A DNA stretch of 64,000 nt from AAA164-E04 sp964342825 (GCA_964342825.1 CAYFHO010000004.1:62001-126000); one strand, 5' to 3'; shown: positions 26,063 to 35,906, numbered from the stretch's first letter. Translations and numbers: made by a program. The notes: a model not told the origin generated them from the letters alone.

Positions 26063-26995
26063 TTACTTTTTGGATCTAGAAGTCTTTTTAGCGGACTTTT
26101 TCTTCACTTTGACCGGGCCTCGCCCACGAAAGGTCAATTCGGCAACACCGGATTTATCCAGGTGCCCCAATCCAATGGATTCCATCTTGGAGTACTGCCC
26201 GAGTGTAGCCTCGGCAAGTGGCAGTTTTAATTTGGCGGCACGACCAAGTTTCAAAGCGATGCCAGAGTCTTTTGCGGCATGAGCAGCCGAAAAGTAACAA
26301 TCATGATCCCGCTTCTGCATATCTTCACCGTCGGTTTCCAAAACACGAGAGTTGGCCCCTGTTTGAGAAAACACCTCTCGAAGCATATCCAAATCAAGCC
26401 CCAGTGCCTCCCCGAGCCCAAGTCCCTCCGCCAATCCAGCGGTGTTGATGTTCATCACCATGTTGACCAATGCTTTGACTTCTGCAGCTTTGCCAGCTTT
26501 ACCCACATATCGCATGCTGGAGCTCAATTTTTCCAATAATGGTTTCACACGTTGATAGGTGCGCTTTTCTCCTCCGCACATAAGATAAAGCGATCCTTCA
26601 CGTGCCTGGGTAATACTGGAAGCCATACATGCTTCCAGTGATTTGGCCCCCACTTTTTTGGCTCGCTCTTCAACTTTTATATGTGTGGAGGGACTGACGG
26701 TAGCACAGTTGATGAAGATGCGACCCTTGGCATTCTTGAGCAAACTGTTGCCAGAGGTTTTGAAGAGTTGGTTCATGGAAGCGTCATCTGTGACCACAGT
26801 GATGATCACGTCTGCATTGGCAGTCACCTCATCCAATCTTTGACAGTGCAGGGCGTTAAGAGACTCGGCAACTGAGGACGCAGCCTCGGCATTGACATCA
26901 AACACGGCGGAAATTTTGTAACCGCACTCTTTCAGGCGAAGGGCCATGTTGGCACCCATACGACCGACTCCGACAAATCCTATTCTTTTCGACAT
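26063..26995 (-). CDS. Beta-hydroxyacid dehydrogenase family protein (3-hydroxyisobutyrate dehydrogenase-like)
   Basis: 310 residues with the standard two-domain plan. RIGFVGVGRMGANMALRL is the NAD(P)-binding loop, and DVIITVVTDDASMNQLF and INCATVSPSTHIKVEE match the family. KAAEVKALVNMVMNINTAGLAEG contains the catalytic Lys in VKALVN. The normally conserved DAPVSGG substrate loop reads LEACMASSITQAREG here, so the substrate may differ from the textbook hydroxyisobutyrate, tartronate or gluconate cases. The C-terminus ends in a Lys/Arg-rich tail (KVKKKSAKKTSRSKK). The gene stands alone on the minus strand, about 200 bases from its neighbours on both sides. Confidence 0.88.
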   Translation of the reverse strand: MSKRIGFVGVGRMGANMALRLKECGYKISAVFDVNAEAASSVAESLNALHCQRLDEVTANADVIITVVTDDASMNQLFKTSGNSLLKNAKGRIFINCATVSPSTHIKVEERAKKVGAKSLEACMASSITQAREGSLYLMCGGEKRTYQRVKPLLEKLSSSMRYVGKAGKAAEVKALVNMVMNINTAGLAEGLGLGEALGLDLDMLREVFSQTGANSRVLETDGEDMQKRDHDCYFSAAHAAKDSGIALKLGRAAKLKLPLAEATLGQYSKMESIGLGHLDKSGVAELTFRGRGPVKVKKKSAKKTSRSKK

Positions 26996-27193
26996 ATTGA
27001 CTCAGGGTTGATTAATCCATGTATTTTCCCAACAGACTAAATGGTGAAAGAAAGACCTAATGCAATCCAAATGATCAATCTATCTTTCACATAACTCATT
27101 GATCCTGCAGGAAAAACCTGATATTAACCCCTCTCAACGGCAGTTGCCAAGGACGGAAATGTTCCGAAAATCCGCAACACTTGCCTTGGGTCT

Positions 27194-28072
27194 ATGGAAA
27201 ACAACGATCATTCCAGTCAAAATCCACCTAGCCTTCGTGCATGGGCAAAAGAATTGCTTGATCAAGACAGCATCTTCAAGACGCCACCCATTTCGAACTC
27301 AAGCCTGTCTTCCCTATTAAATGAAAGTGCCGACACAAATATGGATCAGACGGTTGAAATGATCCAACAAGATGAGGTTGCGACAAAAAAAATTCTGGGT
27401 TGGGCAAACTCTGCTTTCAGCGGTTCGGTCGAACCCATAACGGACCTGAAGACTGCTATCATGCGAGTGGGTGTAGGCCCTATGGGGCAGATCACACTGA
27501 TTTCAAAGTTTCAAACTTTTCTGACGAGGGACTTAACCTTTTACAATCTTTCAGGAGCAGAGTTTTGGAACCACTGCCTGGCAACGGCGATTGCAACGGA
27601 GTCCATCGAGACCTACACCGTCCAAGAAGTTCCCAACGAATGTTTTATAGCCGGGTTGATTCACGACATGGGCAAACTTCTCATAGATTGTTATGCAAGG
27701 GAATTTTCGATTCCGAACATCCCCCCTCCACAAGAACTCGAATCTAAATCTCATACCGAATTAGAGTCAGACCTGTTTCAATGCTCTCATGCCGAGATTG
27801 GCGGTATGATCAGTAAGCATTGGGACATGCCTGACTCATTAACCGAAACGATCCAGCAACACCATAGTAGAGATATGGAGTCTTTCCACTCAGGAGTGAT
27901 GGTTCATTTTGCGGATCATATAGCCAAATCCATTGGCAAAAGCGGGGGATCTGAGTCTATTAAATCAGAACGCACCCAACTGCAGCAGGCATTGAAAATA
28001 ACGGAAGAGGAATATGAATCCATCCGAATCCGCACACGCAACATGCTGAGTCGAATGCAGCATTCAGCATAA
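27194..28072 (+). CDS. HDOD domain protein
   Basis: 292 residues, consisting mainly of one HDOD domain (about 25-225). The start PPSLRAWAKELLDQDSIFKTP and the helix TVEMIQQDEVATKKILGWAN lead to FIAGLIHDMGKLLID, where the HD of classical phosphodiesterases is kept (HD at the end of GLIHD). In HDOD proteins this site is usually degenerate. The later HAEIGGMISKHWDMPDSLTE segment is also typical. HDOD proteins act in signalling, often linked to chemotaxis, c-di-GMP or stress responses, and no partner domain is present here. It stands alone, divergent from the dehydrogenase gene upstream. Confidence 0.88.
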   Translation: MENNDHSSQNPPSLRAWAKELLDQDSIFKTPPISNSSLSSLLNESADTNMDQTVEMIQQDEVATKKILGWANSAFSGSVEPITDLKTAIMRVGVGPMGQITLISKFQTFLTRDLTFYNLSGAEFWNHCLATAIATESIETYTVQEVPNECFIAGLIHDMGKLLIDCYAREFSIPNIPPPQELESKSHTELESDLFQCSHAEIGGMISKHWDMPDSLTETIQQHHSRDMESFHSGVMVHFADHIAKSIGKSGGSESIKSERTQLQQALKITEEEYESIRIRTRNMLSRMQHSA

Positions 28073-28090
28073 CAAAGATGCACAAATTAG

Positions 28091-28118
28091 TTGACTTTAA
28101 GTCTGCGTTAGCTATACC
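28091..28118 (+). promoter_or_regulatory. Possible sigma70-type promoter upstream of galM
   Basis: TTGACT (28091-28096) is followed after 16 bases by TATACC (28113-28118), matching the -35 and -10 consensus at five and four of six positions. It lies in the 244-base gap between the HDOD gene and galM and would leave a leader of nearly 200 bases. This is a consensus match only. Nothing else was recognised in the gap. Confidence 0.3.
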
Positions 28119-28316
28119 TATTTCACCCTCACATCAAGCAGGACACTTTCCCTTGTACGCGTACCGGTGCAGAGTTGTTTCAGTCGCCACCAAAACTCGG
28201 ACGCACTTCTGGAATAAGTGACTTGCCATCAGGGATACGCCTTCAATCGCCTTGATTTCGTGCTCATATGAGAGACGAAAGAAAAAGGAAACGAAGACAA
28301 AAATTTTCAACAACCA

Positions 28317-29480
28317 ATGAAATTAAATACACAAAACTTGATTTGTTCCGGGCTGGGCGTTCTTGCTCTGATTTTTTCAACCTCGTGCGCCACCTGCCCT
28401 TGCCAATCAACAACCTCAAGCAAAACTCCAAACGTGGAAAAATCACATTTCGGAACAACGCCCGATGGGAAGTCGGTAGATCTCTATACTCTCCAAAATA
28501 AAAATGGTCTGATAGCCAAAATAACAACTTATGGGGCCATTCTCACCGAAATGCACGTTCCTGACCGAAACGGCCAATTGGGGGATATTACCCTGGGTTT
28601 TGGTAATCTCGATGATTATGTGAAAGGCCATCCCTATTTTGGAGCCACCGCAGGAAGATACGCCAACCGTATTGCGAAGGGCAAATTTTCACTCAATGGA
28701 GCGGATTATCAATTGGCGACCAATAATGACCCTAATCATCTTCATGGCGGGGATAAAGGTTTTGACAAGCGTGTGTGGGAAGGTCGCCCCGTTAAAAACG
28801 AAAATGGTCCCTCAGTTGAATTCACTTACCTGAGTCCAGACGGGGAAGAAGGTTACCCAGGGAATCTAAAAAGTGTCGTCACTTACACTTTAACAGATCA
28901 AAACGAGCTTGTCGTGGATTACAAAGCAAGCACCGACAAGGCAACCCCCATCAACTTGACCAACCATGCTTATTGGAATCTGGCAGGAGAAGGAAATGGA
29001 GACATACTCGGACATGAGTTGGAACTCGTTGCTGATTTCTTCACTCCGGTGGATGACACTTTAATCACGACCGGCGAGATCCGGCCACTGACAGGTTCAC
29101 CACTGGACTTTCGAACTCCGACCCGAATAGGTGCCAGAATTGGACAAATAACAGGTGATCCTGGTGGTTATGACCATAATTTTGTGCTTCGAAAATCGGG
29201 GGCAGGAAAAATGGAAACAGCAGCAAAAGTTTTCGAACCATCCAGCGGTCGAACCTTGGAAATTCTAACAACCGAACCCGGAATTCAATTTTACTCGGGC
29301 AATTTTCTGGACAGCACTTTGAAAGGGAAAGCAGGAAAGGTTTACCATAAACACTTTGGCTTTTGCCTGGAAACACAGCATTTTCCTGATTCCCCCAACA
29401 AACCCCATTTCCCAACTGCTATCTTGAATCCTGGAGAGACTTATACTCATCGTACCATTCACCGTTTCTCGGCAAAATAG
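28317..29480 (+). CDS. galM: Aldose 1-epimerase (mutarotase), predicted lipoprotein
   Basis: 387 residues. The N-terminus LICSGLGVLALIFSTSCATC is a lipoprotein signal with the lipobox STSC near residue 24. This form would sit in the periplasm or on the outer membrane rather than in the cytoplasm. The mutarotase domain is complete: TYGAILTEMHVPDRNG at the start, GATAGRYANRIAKGKF, NDPNHLHGGDKGFDKRVW with the first catalytic His region, INLTNHAYWNLAGEG with the second His, GYDHNFVL, and the catalytic Glu near the end in FCLETQHFPDSPNKPHFP. It interconverts alpha and beta anomers of free aldoses. It is followed by a good terminator, so it is likely monocistronic. Confidence 0.95.
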   Translation: MKLNTQNLICSGLGVLALIFSTSCATCPCQSTTSSKTPNVEKSHFGTTPDGKSVDLYTLQNKNGLIAKITTYGAILTEMHVPDRNGQLGDITLGFGNLDDYVKGHPYFGATAGRYANRIAKGKFSLNGADYQLATNNDPNHLHGGDKGFDKRVWEGRPVKNENGPSVEFTYLSPDGEEGYPGNLKSVVTYTLTDQNELVVDYKASTDKATPINLTNHAYWNLAGEGNGDILGHELELVADFFTPVDDTLITTGEIRPLTGSPLDFRTPTRIGARIGQITGDPGGYDHNFVLRKSGAGKMETAAKVFEPSSGRTLEILTTEPGIQFYSGNFLDSTLKGKAGKVYHKHFGFCLETQHFPDSPNKPHFPTAILNPGETYTHRTIHRFSAK

Positions 29481-29505
29481 CTTGGCCCTGCATATTTTTT
29501 TTAAG

Positions 29506-29535
29506 AACGGGAACCCTTTGAGGTTCCCGTTTTTT
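29506..29535 (+). terminator. Rho-independent terminator after galM
   Basis: A 10-bp stem (29506-29515 with 29522-29531, AACGGGAACC with GGTTCCCGTT) with a 6-base loop is followed by T residues to 29535. It lies 26 bases after the galM stop and in front of the converging glycosyltransferase gene. Confidence 0.9.
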
Positions 29536-29561
29536 GATCCCCCCCTGCATCATAGGAGAAA

Positions 29562-30722
29562 TCAACTATCGACAACTTGACGACCACAGCGGGACTTTGC
29601 CCAAACTTCATAGCAATCCAACTCATGGTTCAGGACTTTTTTAAGCGGGTAAGCATTGGGCAGGGGCCGAGGTGCTGTAGGGTCCAGTAGATCAAGAATT
29701 GTTTCACTCCATGACGACTCGTTGCCTTGGATACTGAGTCGACCGGCAGGAAACATGGCTGACAGTATCTCCCCTACTCCACCATGATCCAATCCAGCAC
29801 ACCTCACCCCCATGCACAAGGCTTCCAACACCGTACGTCCAAACGATTCTGGTTTTCTGGATAGGGATAAAACCAAGTCTGAGACAGCATAGATTTCCCG
29901 CATGTCGGACCGGTGCCCAGCCCATATTACGGAGTTACTCAGCCCTTTAAGTGCTATCTCGGATTTAATCTCGTCGACATAGCTCGATTGTTTCGTCCCC
30001 CAGCCTCCAACAATCATCCCAATCACATCGGGCTGACTGGCCTGCACACGTGAAACGAGGTCAACAAATTCGGAATGTCCTTTACGGCGGCTGATTCTCC
30101 CGGGAAGTAGCATCAACCGAGAACCTTTGAGCTGCGGAAATTCTGCATACCAACGTGCTCTCCATTCACTATTTGGCTGAAAACCAATGGGAAAATCGCT
30201 CTCATCTACACCTCGATAAATGAGTTCAAGTCGAGATTGGTCCAGTCCACGATAATGATGCAGCACATAATCGCGCGCCGTTTTTGAAACAACGATCACA
30301 CGCTCACCTCGAATCATGATGCGACTATATGGATTAACGGAATTTAATCCATGCACCGTGGTCACAAATACGGGACGAGATTTGGCAGGCATCATGCGCC
30401 AGGCCAAAAAGGAAAGCCAAGCAGGCATACGCGACCGAGCATGGAGAATATCGATCCGATTCTCTCGACAGAACCTGATTAGACTTGGAATCCATCGAAG
30501 GGTCCAAGGGTTTTTACCTCCAATTTCCCAATCCAAATGCTTCCCCCCCTGCTTCTGGAGTTTTTGGATCAAACTGCCTTGGCGTGAGATTACCCAAGAA
30601 TTCCAGCCACGTTGAACTGCTGCCTGTGAAATTTCTAGAGTTCCACGCTCCACACCTCCGGACTCCAGACAAGGAAGCAGTTGGGCAATGCTCAGCGGGT
30701 GATTTACAAATTTTTCAGGCAT
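29562..30722 (-). CDS. Glycosyltransferase family 4
   Basis: The frame opens with a TTG at 30743. The ATG at 30722 is preferred and gives 386 residues. GT-B fold: the N-terminal domain begins LSIAQLLPCLESGGVERGTL with the donor-side Gly loop, followed by IDILHARSRMPAWLSFLAWR and VTTVHGLNSVN. The C-terminal domain has RLMLLPGRISRRKGHSEFVD and the E-x7-E type signature PESFGRTVLEALCMGV. Such enzymes are cytoplasmic, membrane-associated and build LPS or exopolysaccharide. Its start overlaps the end of the ELM1-like gene by 8 bases, so the two are translationally coupled and probably serve the same glycan. Confidence 0.92.
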   Translation of the reverse strand: MPEKFVNHPLSIAQLLPCLESGGVERGTLEISQAAVQRGWNSWVISRQGSLIQKLQKQGGKHLDWEIGGKNPWTLRWIPSLIRFCRENRIDILHARSRMPAWLSFLAWRMMPAKSRPVFVTTVHGLNSVNPYSRIMIRGERVIVVSKTARDYVLHHYRGLDQSRLELIYRGVDESDFPIGFQPNSEWRARWYAEFPQLKGSRLMLLPGRISRRKGHSEFVDLVSRVQASQPDVIGMIVGGWGTKQSSYVDEIKSEIALKGLSNSVIWAGHRSDMREIYAVSDLVLSLSRKPESFGRTVLEALCMGVRCAGLDHGGVGEILSAMFPAGRLSIQGNESSWSETILDLLDPTAPRPLPNAYPLKKVLNHELDCYEVWAKSRCGRQVVDS

Positions 30723-31647
30723 TCGATTTGAACCATTCTTCAATCATCCAATCAGCAACTCTTTGCGCTTCATGCAAGGGTTTTGAAGGGCCTGCCAGTG
30801 TAACTCCTGGAGACCATTCTGAAAAAGGCGTAACCATCTTGTTTTGAATAAGCAGATCCACTCCCTTGCGCAACTTTCCTGAGGAAGTCCAGGGAACGTC
30901 CAGAACCCCTGTGGAAGCGCCTGATGTTAGAGCCTCGTAAAGCATGGAGACACTATCGCTCGTAGCCCATACATATTTGGAAATTTCTAGTTTTTGCGCA
31001 ACCCAGCCCGGTTTAGTTTGTGTGACAGGAGTACAAGTTAGATTTGGAGCAGAAATTTTAGCCTGAATTTCAGGTAAAAAGGAAGGAGGTGTACGTCTGG
31101 AAGTGGTTAATTCCCAACGTATTTCTGGAGTTGCAGTGACGATGGTCGCAATTTGATCAACTACCTCCTCGTCCGACCAGCAAACGTGTCGACAAGGTCC
31201 TCCGATCAGCATCAACCCGATTGCAATATCATGGTGATTCGATGGTTCAATGGTATTTAATACACCTAAAACCTTCATCACATTTTGGTAAGATTTCACG
31301 TGATCATGCTCTGGAATAATACAGAGATCAAACCAACTCACAGGAAGGCTCGGTTTCATTAAGATGATGGATCGACCTCCAAAAAACTTGCGCGCTCGCA
31401 GGACCATTCGATGAGTCCGGTGACCGGCCCCTATAATCAAATCAGGCGTCTGAATACCAGTAACCTCTTGTTTCCATTTCACGAACCATCTCCATCGGCC
31501 AAAAAATGAGGAAGGAACTCGCCATTCCTGGATTCTAACATTTCTGCGTTTCTGGAGAGCCTGAATGAGTCCTAGGGACTGGTTTTCATGCCCGGGTTTA
31601 CCATCTGTGAACCGCCATATATCAAGAAGCGGCGTTTCGGTGTTCAT
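30715..31647 (-). CDS. ELM1/GtrOC1-like family protein
   Basis: 310 residues. It begins IWRFTDGKPGHENQSLGLIQ, the hallmark of the bacterial family named after the mitochondrial fission protein ELM1, followed by DLIIGAGHRTHRMVLRARK, IILMKPSLPVSWFDLCIIPEHD and the C-terminal WATSDSVSMLYEALTSG, which recalls the nucleotide-sugar site of GT-B enzymes. In bacteria the family is found in LPS/capsule loci and is suspected to be a glycosyltransferase, but no reaction is established to my knowledge. It is coupled by overlap to the downstream GT4 gene, which supports a glycan role. Confidence 0.85.
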   Translation of the reverse strand: MNTETPLLDIWRFTDGKPGHENQSLGLIQALQKRRNVRIQEWRVPSSFFGRWRWFVKWKQEVTGIQTPDLIIGAGHRTHRMVLRARKFFGGRSIILMKPSLPVSWFDLCIIPEHDHVKSYQNVMKVLGVLNTIEPSNHHDIAIGLMLIGGPCRHVCWSDEEVVDQIATIVTATPEIRWELTTSRRTPPSFLPEIQAKISAPNLTCTPVTQTKPGWVAQKLEISKYVWATSDSVSMLYEALTSGASTGVLDVPWTSSGKLRKGVDLLIQNKMVTPFSEWSPGVTLAGPSKPLHEAQRVADWMIEEWFKSNA

Positions 31648-31676
31648 GATAGGCTGCCTTTAAGGATGGTTGATCC

Positions 31677-32717
31677 TTAGAGCTTTGAAAGTTCCTGGGC
31701 CTTATCCCAAGCCTTGCCAGTTTGTATGATTTCTTCTGCCAACTCCCAGCCCTCAATCATGGAATCAACACGCCCAGACACAAACAGAGCAGCCGCTGCA
31801 TTGAGTAGGACAGCTTCAAGTTTAGGACCAGACTGCTTCCCTTGAAGTAATTTGCGAATGATGTCCGCATTTGTCTCGGCATCTCCCCCCGCTAAATCTC
31901 CAATAGAGGCTTGTCCAATCGGAAAAGATTCGGGAGACATGGTCGACTCGTGAAATCCACGATCTTGATAAAATTCAGCCACATGATTCAGCCCCACTGT
32001 CGAGAACTCATCTAGCAACCCTCCCCCCCCAACTTCGCCCGAAACCACCATCCCACGAGAAACTCCTATGGATTGCAGCACTTTTCCAAGCTTGCCACAG
32101 ATGTCAGGTTTAGGAACCCCGATCAACTGGGCACTGGGTTTCAATGGATTCAACAGGGGCCCCAAAAAATTGAAAATTGTTCTTTGTCCATTGGCGGCAC
32201 AGAGCTTCCTGGCAGGAACTATATGCTTGAAAGCTGGATGGTAGTGAGGAGCAAACAAGAACACAAATCCATGCTCCTTAAGGGACTCAACAGCTGCCTC
32301 AGGAGGCAGGTCTACCGGAATACCCAAGGCCTCAAGTACATCTGCACTTCCTGATTTGGACGTCACTGCGCGGTTTCCATGTTTTGCTACGTACACCCCA
32401 GCAGCAGCTGCCACAATGGCCACGGTTGTAGAGATATTAAAGGTATTTTGATGATCCCCCCCAGTTCCGCACAGGTCTAAAATAGTAGACTCTCGAACGA
32501 GTGGATCCAATTTGGGTGTCACTGCCCGGTCCCGAAGCTGAGAAGCGAATCCTGCTATTTCCTCGACTGTTTCTCCCTTTTTTGCAAGTGCCGCCAGAAA
32601 TTCAGACTTTGACTCAACAGATTGGCTATCAGAGATCAGGTTCTCGATTGCATCAGAAATTTCGGTGGATTCAAGATCCTTGTTCTGCTTTAAGGCATTT
32701 GTCAGATCGTTCAACAT
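31677..32717 (-). CDS. trpD: Anthranilate phosphoribosyltransferase
   Basis: The frame is open to 32750, but the ATG at 32717 (MLNDLTNALKQNKDL) matches the normal family start and gives 346 residues. The enzyme transfers phosphoribose from PRPP to anthranilate in tryptophan synthesis. The signature LCGTGGDHQNTFNISTTVA binds PRPP, VAKHGNRAVTSKSGSADVLE contains the conserved KHGNRA and GSADV motifs, and FLFAPHYHPAFKHIVPARK and NFLGPLLNPLKP follow. No other trp genes are nearby. It is divergent from the secreted peptidase gene, with about 115 bases between the starts. Confidence 0.96.
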   Translation of the reverse strand: MLNDLTNALKQNKDLESTEISDAIENLISDSQSVESKSEFLAALAKKGETVEEIAGFASQLRDRAVTPKLDPLVRESTILDLCGTGGDHQNTFNISTTVAIVAAAAGVYVAKHGNRAVTSKSGSADVLEALGIPVDLPPEAAVESLKEHGFVFLFAPHYHPAFKHIVPARKLCAANGQRTIFNFLGPLLNPLKPSAQLIGVPKPDICGKLGKVLQSIGVSRGMVVSGEVGGGGLLDEFSTVGLNHVAEFYQDRGFHESTMSPESFPIGQASIGDLAGGDAETNADIIRKLLQGKQSGPKLEAVLLNAAAALFVSGRVDSMIEGWELAEEIIQTGKAWDKAQELSKL

Positions 32718-32831
32718 GCACGAATTATAGAGACTGCAAAACAGGATCAAAGTATGAAATCAATGGAATAAATTGGCATGTCCATCTGCCAGACCATTGC
32801 ACATATCTGATGAAGCTATTAAGCTAGGCCC

Positions 32832-35800
32832 ATGCGTAAGGTGCAATTGAATCTTCGGACCATTCGAAATCTTCTTTGCTTCATTTTCTGTTTCGGCCCA
32901 GCAATCGTAAATATTTCAGCTGCAACACCCGAAAGACAAGAAAGCTCATTCATCGAAAACCCGCGTCAACTCATATTTGCCGGCAAACGAAGTGGCGAAG
33001 GCTATTTTTCAAAAGATGGAACCAAACTGGTTTTTCAAGCTGAACGAGATCCCGAAAATCCATTCTTTCAGATTTTTACACTCGATCTGACAAATGGTGA
33101 CATAAACAGGGTTTCTCCGGGTATTGGTAAGACAACCTGCTCTTACTTCCATCCAAACGGCCAACAAATCTTGTTTGCTTCCACCCATCACGATCCGCAA
33201 GCCACCGAAAAACAAAAGGAAGAATTACAAATGAGGTCTTCAGGAAAGGAGAGGCGTTATGCCTGGGACTATGATGACACCATGGACATCTTTTCCTCAT
33301 CGCTTGATGGCTCGAATTTAATCCAACTGACTCAAGCTAAAGGGTATGACGCAGAAGGATCCTTCTCTCCAGACGGGAAATGGATTGCTTTCTGTTCTGT
33401 AAGACATGCCTTTCCTTTGGAGAAACTATCAGCTGAAGCCAAAAAGCGATACGAAATCGATCCCTCGTACTTTGGTGAGATCTATTTGATGCATTCAGAT
33501 GGAAGCCAAGTTCGCCGATTGACTCAGCATGAAGGTTATGATGGGGGACCTTTCTTTTCACCAGATGGAAAGCGGATTGTTTGGAGAAGGTTCGATAAAG
33601 AGGGAGTGAATGCAGACATCATGACCATGAATCTCAATGGCCAGGATGTGAGACAAATTACCGATGATTTTGGTATGGCCTGGGCTCCTTATTTCCATCC
33701 TTCCAACGAATACATTATTTTCACGTCCAACAGAGAGGGATTTTCCAACTTTGAGCTCTATCTGGTGGATCGGCTAGGGTATCGAGAGCCCGTGAGGATT
33801 ACCTTCACAGATGGATTTGATGGATTACCGGTATTCTCCCCTGATGGAAACAAATTGGTTTGGACTTCCAACCGCTACGCGGCTCAACCCGACAGCAAAG
33901 ATAAGGGACACCTTTTTATTGCAGATTGGAATCATAAAGCAGCCAGAATGGCTCTTAGGAAATCTCCAATCAGACAAAAAAAACAGCCCAAATCAACAAA
34001 ACAAGGCAGTCTTGCAAGGTTTCCCTCTTCCCCTCCGATAATAATCGACGCCGAACCAGGAATCGCACCCGGTAGACTCCAAAACATTGTAAAAAAGGAG
34101 TCAACACTCTCTCCTTTGATCTCCGAAGAGGATCTTAAGAAACATGTCCATTTCCTTGCTTCAGATGAACTGGAAGGTCGGATGACAGGACAGAAAGGTT
34201 CGCGTCTTGCCGCGGAATATATTGCCAAATCACTCAAGCAAATGGGCATCCAGCCGATGGATTCACTTCAAGGATACTATCAGCCGTTTGAGTTTACCTC
34301 AGGTGTTGAAGTCGATAAGGATCACAGCTCGCTGTCTTGGCAAACAGGACCAGCCTCAGATAATAATACAACTAAAAAACATTCACTGAGTCTTGAATCA
34401 GATTTTAGACCCCTTGCCTTTTCCTCCAACGGAACTTTTGATGGAGAATTGGTTTTCGCCGGATATGGTTTAAAAGCTCCAGGCGATGGAGCGGAGGCTT
34501 ACAATTCTTATGCTGGCTTGAATGTCTCAAATAAGACGGTCCTTGTATTGCGATACGTACCGGAAGGTGTGAGTAATTCAAGACGGGCTGTGTTAAATCG
34601 TTATGCATCCTTACGATACAAAGCCATGATTGCCAGAGAATTGGGAGCAAAAGGTATTTTGATCGTCAGCGGCCCCAATTCGCCCAACACCGACAAGCTA
34701 ATACCCCTTCAATCAGATCAGAGCCTTGGGAATTCAGGAATCCTGGCCGCCAGCATTACAGCAAAAGTGGTGGATCAATGGCTTGAGGGTACGGACCAAA
34801 ACCTCAAAAAATTACAATCAGGTCTAGACCAGGAAAATCCACATGCTGTGGGCTCAATGACGATACCCGACCTGAATATTGAATTGTCGATCCGTATGGA
34901 AAGGCTCAGAAAAACCGATCGCAACGTGATTGGAGTTTTACATCCACCGCTTGAAAATAAGGACACGGCAGAATACATCATGCTGGGAGCCCATTATGAT
35001 CACCTTGGATTCGGAGAGACCGGTGGTTTTGGCGTCAAAGGAGAGGAAAACACGATTCACAATGGAGCTGATGACAATGCCTCTGGAGTGGCAACCATCC
35101 TCGAAATCGCAGGAAAAATGAAGCGGTTGATGATTGAATCACCCCAAAGGTTTAAAAAAGGTGTCGTTTTTGGATTTTGGTCAGGCGAAGAATTGGGATT
35201 GATCGGTTCAACACATTTTGCAAATCAACCACCTATGCCCTTGAACCAAATCAATGCTTACCTGAATTTCGATATGGTAGGAAGATTACGTGAAAATCGT
35301 TTGACCCTTCAGGGGATTGGATCTTCAGAAGATTGGAAGCCTTTGATCGAAAAAAGAAACATTGTAAGTGGGTTTTCTCTGGTTTTGCAGGAAGACCCTT
35401 ATCTCCCAACAGATACAACAGCCTTCTATCCCAAGGGAATTCCGGTGGTTTCCTTTTTTACTGGAAGTCACGAAGAATACCACCGTCCTGGAGATGACCC
35501 CGATACTTTGAACTGGAAGGGACTGTTTCGCATCAGTCAGTTTGCAAGTGAATTGACCAGAAGTTTAGTGACCGACGATGCCGCAACCCTGAGATACACG
35601 AAGGTTGCGCCAATGCAAAATGGAGGTCAACGCGATACCCTTCGAGTTTATCTTGGCACCATTCCAGATTACACATCCGAGATTGAAGGAGTCAAACTGA
35701 CCGGAGTCAGGGCTGGAGGCCCCGCCGATAAAGCAGGTTTACAAGCAGGCGATATTATCACCTCCTTTGCCAATCAACCAATCAAGAACATATATGACTA

Positions 35801-35906
35801 TACCTATGCACTGGACGCGGCAAAGATCAACGAACCCACAGAAATCGTCATTTTGCGTTCAAATCAGTCCATAAAGAAAACGATCACACCGACAGCGAGG
35901 CCGTAA
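32832..35906 (+). CDS. Secreted TolB-like beta-propeller / M28 aminopeptidase / PDZ protein
   Basis: 1024 residues with a signal peptide (LLCFIFCFGPAIVNISAA, about 14-31). The first 370 residues are PD40/TolB-type propeller blades (DGTKLVFQAERDP, FSPDGKWIAFCSVRH, FSPDGKRIVWRRF, FSPDGNKLVWTSNRY). From about 430 comes an M28 zinc peptidase with an inserted PA domain. The metal ligands are visible as GAHYDHLG (near 720), DDNASGVATI (near 746), SGEELGLIGS (near 785), NFDMVGR (near 812) and EEYHRPGDD (near 879). A PDZ domain closes the protein (GGPADKAGLQAGDIITSF, about 955-1010). M28 enzymes usually remove amino acids from peptide N-termini. The propeller plus PDZ arrangement suggests substrate selection in the periplasm. 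Confidence 0.9.
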   Translation: MRKVQLNLRTIRNLLCFIFCFGPAIVNISAATPERQESSFIENPRQLIFAGKRSGEGYFSKDGTKLVFQAERDPENPFFQIFTLDLTNGDINRVSPGIGKTTCSYFHPNGQQILFASTHHDPQATEKQKEELQMRSSGKERRYAWDYDDTMDIFSSSLDGSNLIQLTQAKGYDAEGSFSPDGKWIAFCSVRHAFPLEKLSAEAKKRYEIDPSYFGEIYLMHSDGSQVRRLTQHEGYDGGPFFSPDGKRIVWRRFDKEGVNADIMTMNLNGQDVRQITDDFGMAWAPYFHPSNEYIIFTSNREGFSNFELYLVDRLGYREPVRITFTDGFDGLPVFSPDGNKLVWTSNRYAAQPDSKDKGHLFIADWNHKAARMALRKSPIRQKKQPKSTKQGSLARFPSSPPIIIDAEPGIAPGRLQNIVKKESTLSPLISEEDLKKHVHFLASDELEGRMTGQKGSRLAAEYIAKSLKQMGIQPMDSLQGYYQPFEFTSGVEVDKDHSSLSWQTGPASDNNTTKKHSLSLESDFRPLAFSSNGTFDGELVFAGYGLKAPGDGAEAYNSYAGLNVSNKTVLVLRYVPEGVSNSRRAVLNRYASLRYKAMIARELGAKGILIVSGPNSPNTDKLIPLQSDQSLGNSGILAASITAKVVDQWLEGTDQNLKKLQSGLDQENPHAVGSMTIPDLNIELSIRMERLRKTDRNVIGVLHPPLENKDTAEYIMLGAHYDHLGFGETGGFGVKGEENTIHNGADDNASGVATILEIAGKMKRLMIESPQRFKKGVVFGFWSGEELGLIGSTHFANQPPMPLNQINAYLNFDMVGRLRENRLTLQGIGSSEDWKPLIEKRNIVSGFSLVLQEDPYLPTDTTAFYPKGIPVVSFFTGSHEEYHRPGDDPDTLNWKGLFRISQFASELTRSLVTDDAATLRYTKVAPMQNGGQRDTLRVYLGTIPDYTSEIEGVKLTGVRAGGPADKAGLQAGDIITSFANQPIKNIYDYTYALDAAKINEPTEIVILRSNQSIKKTITPTARP

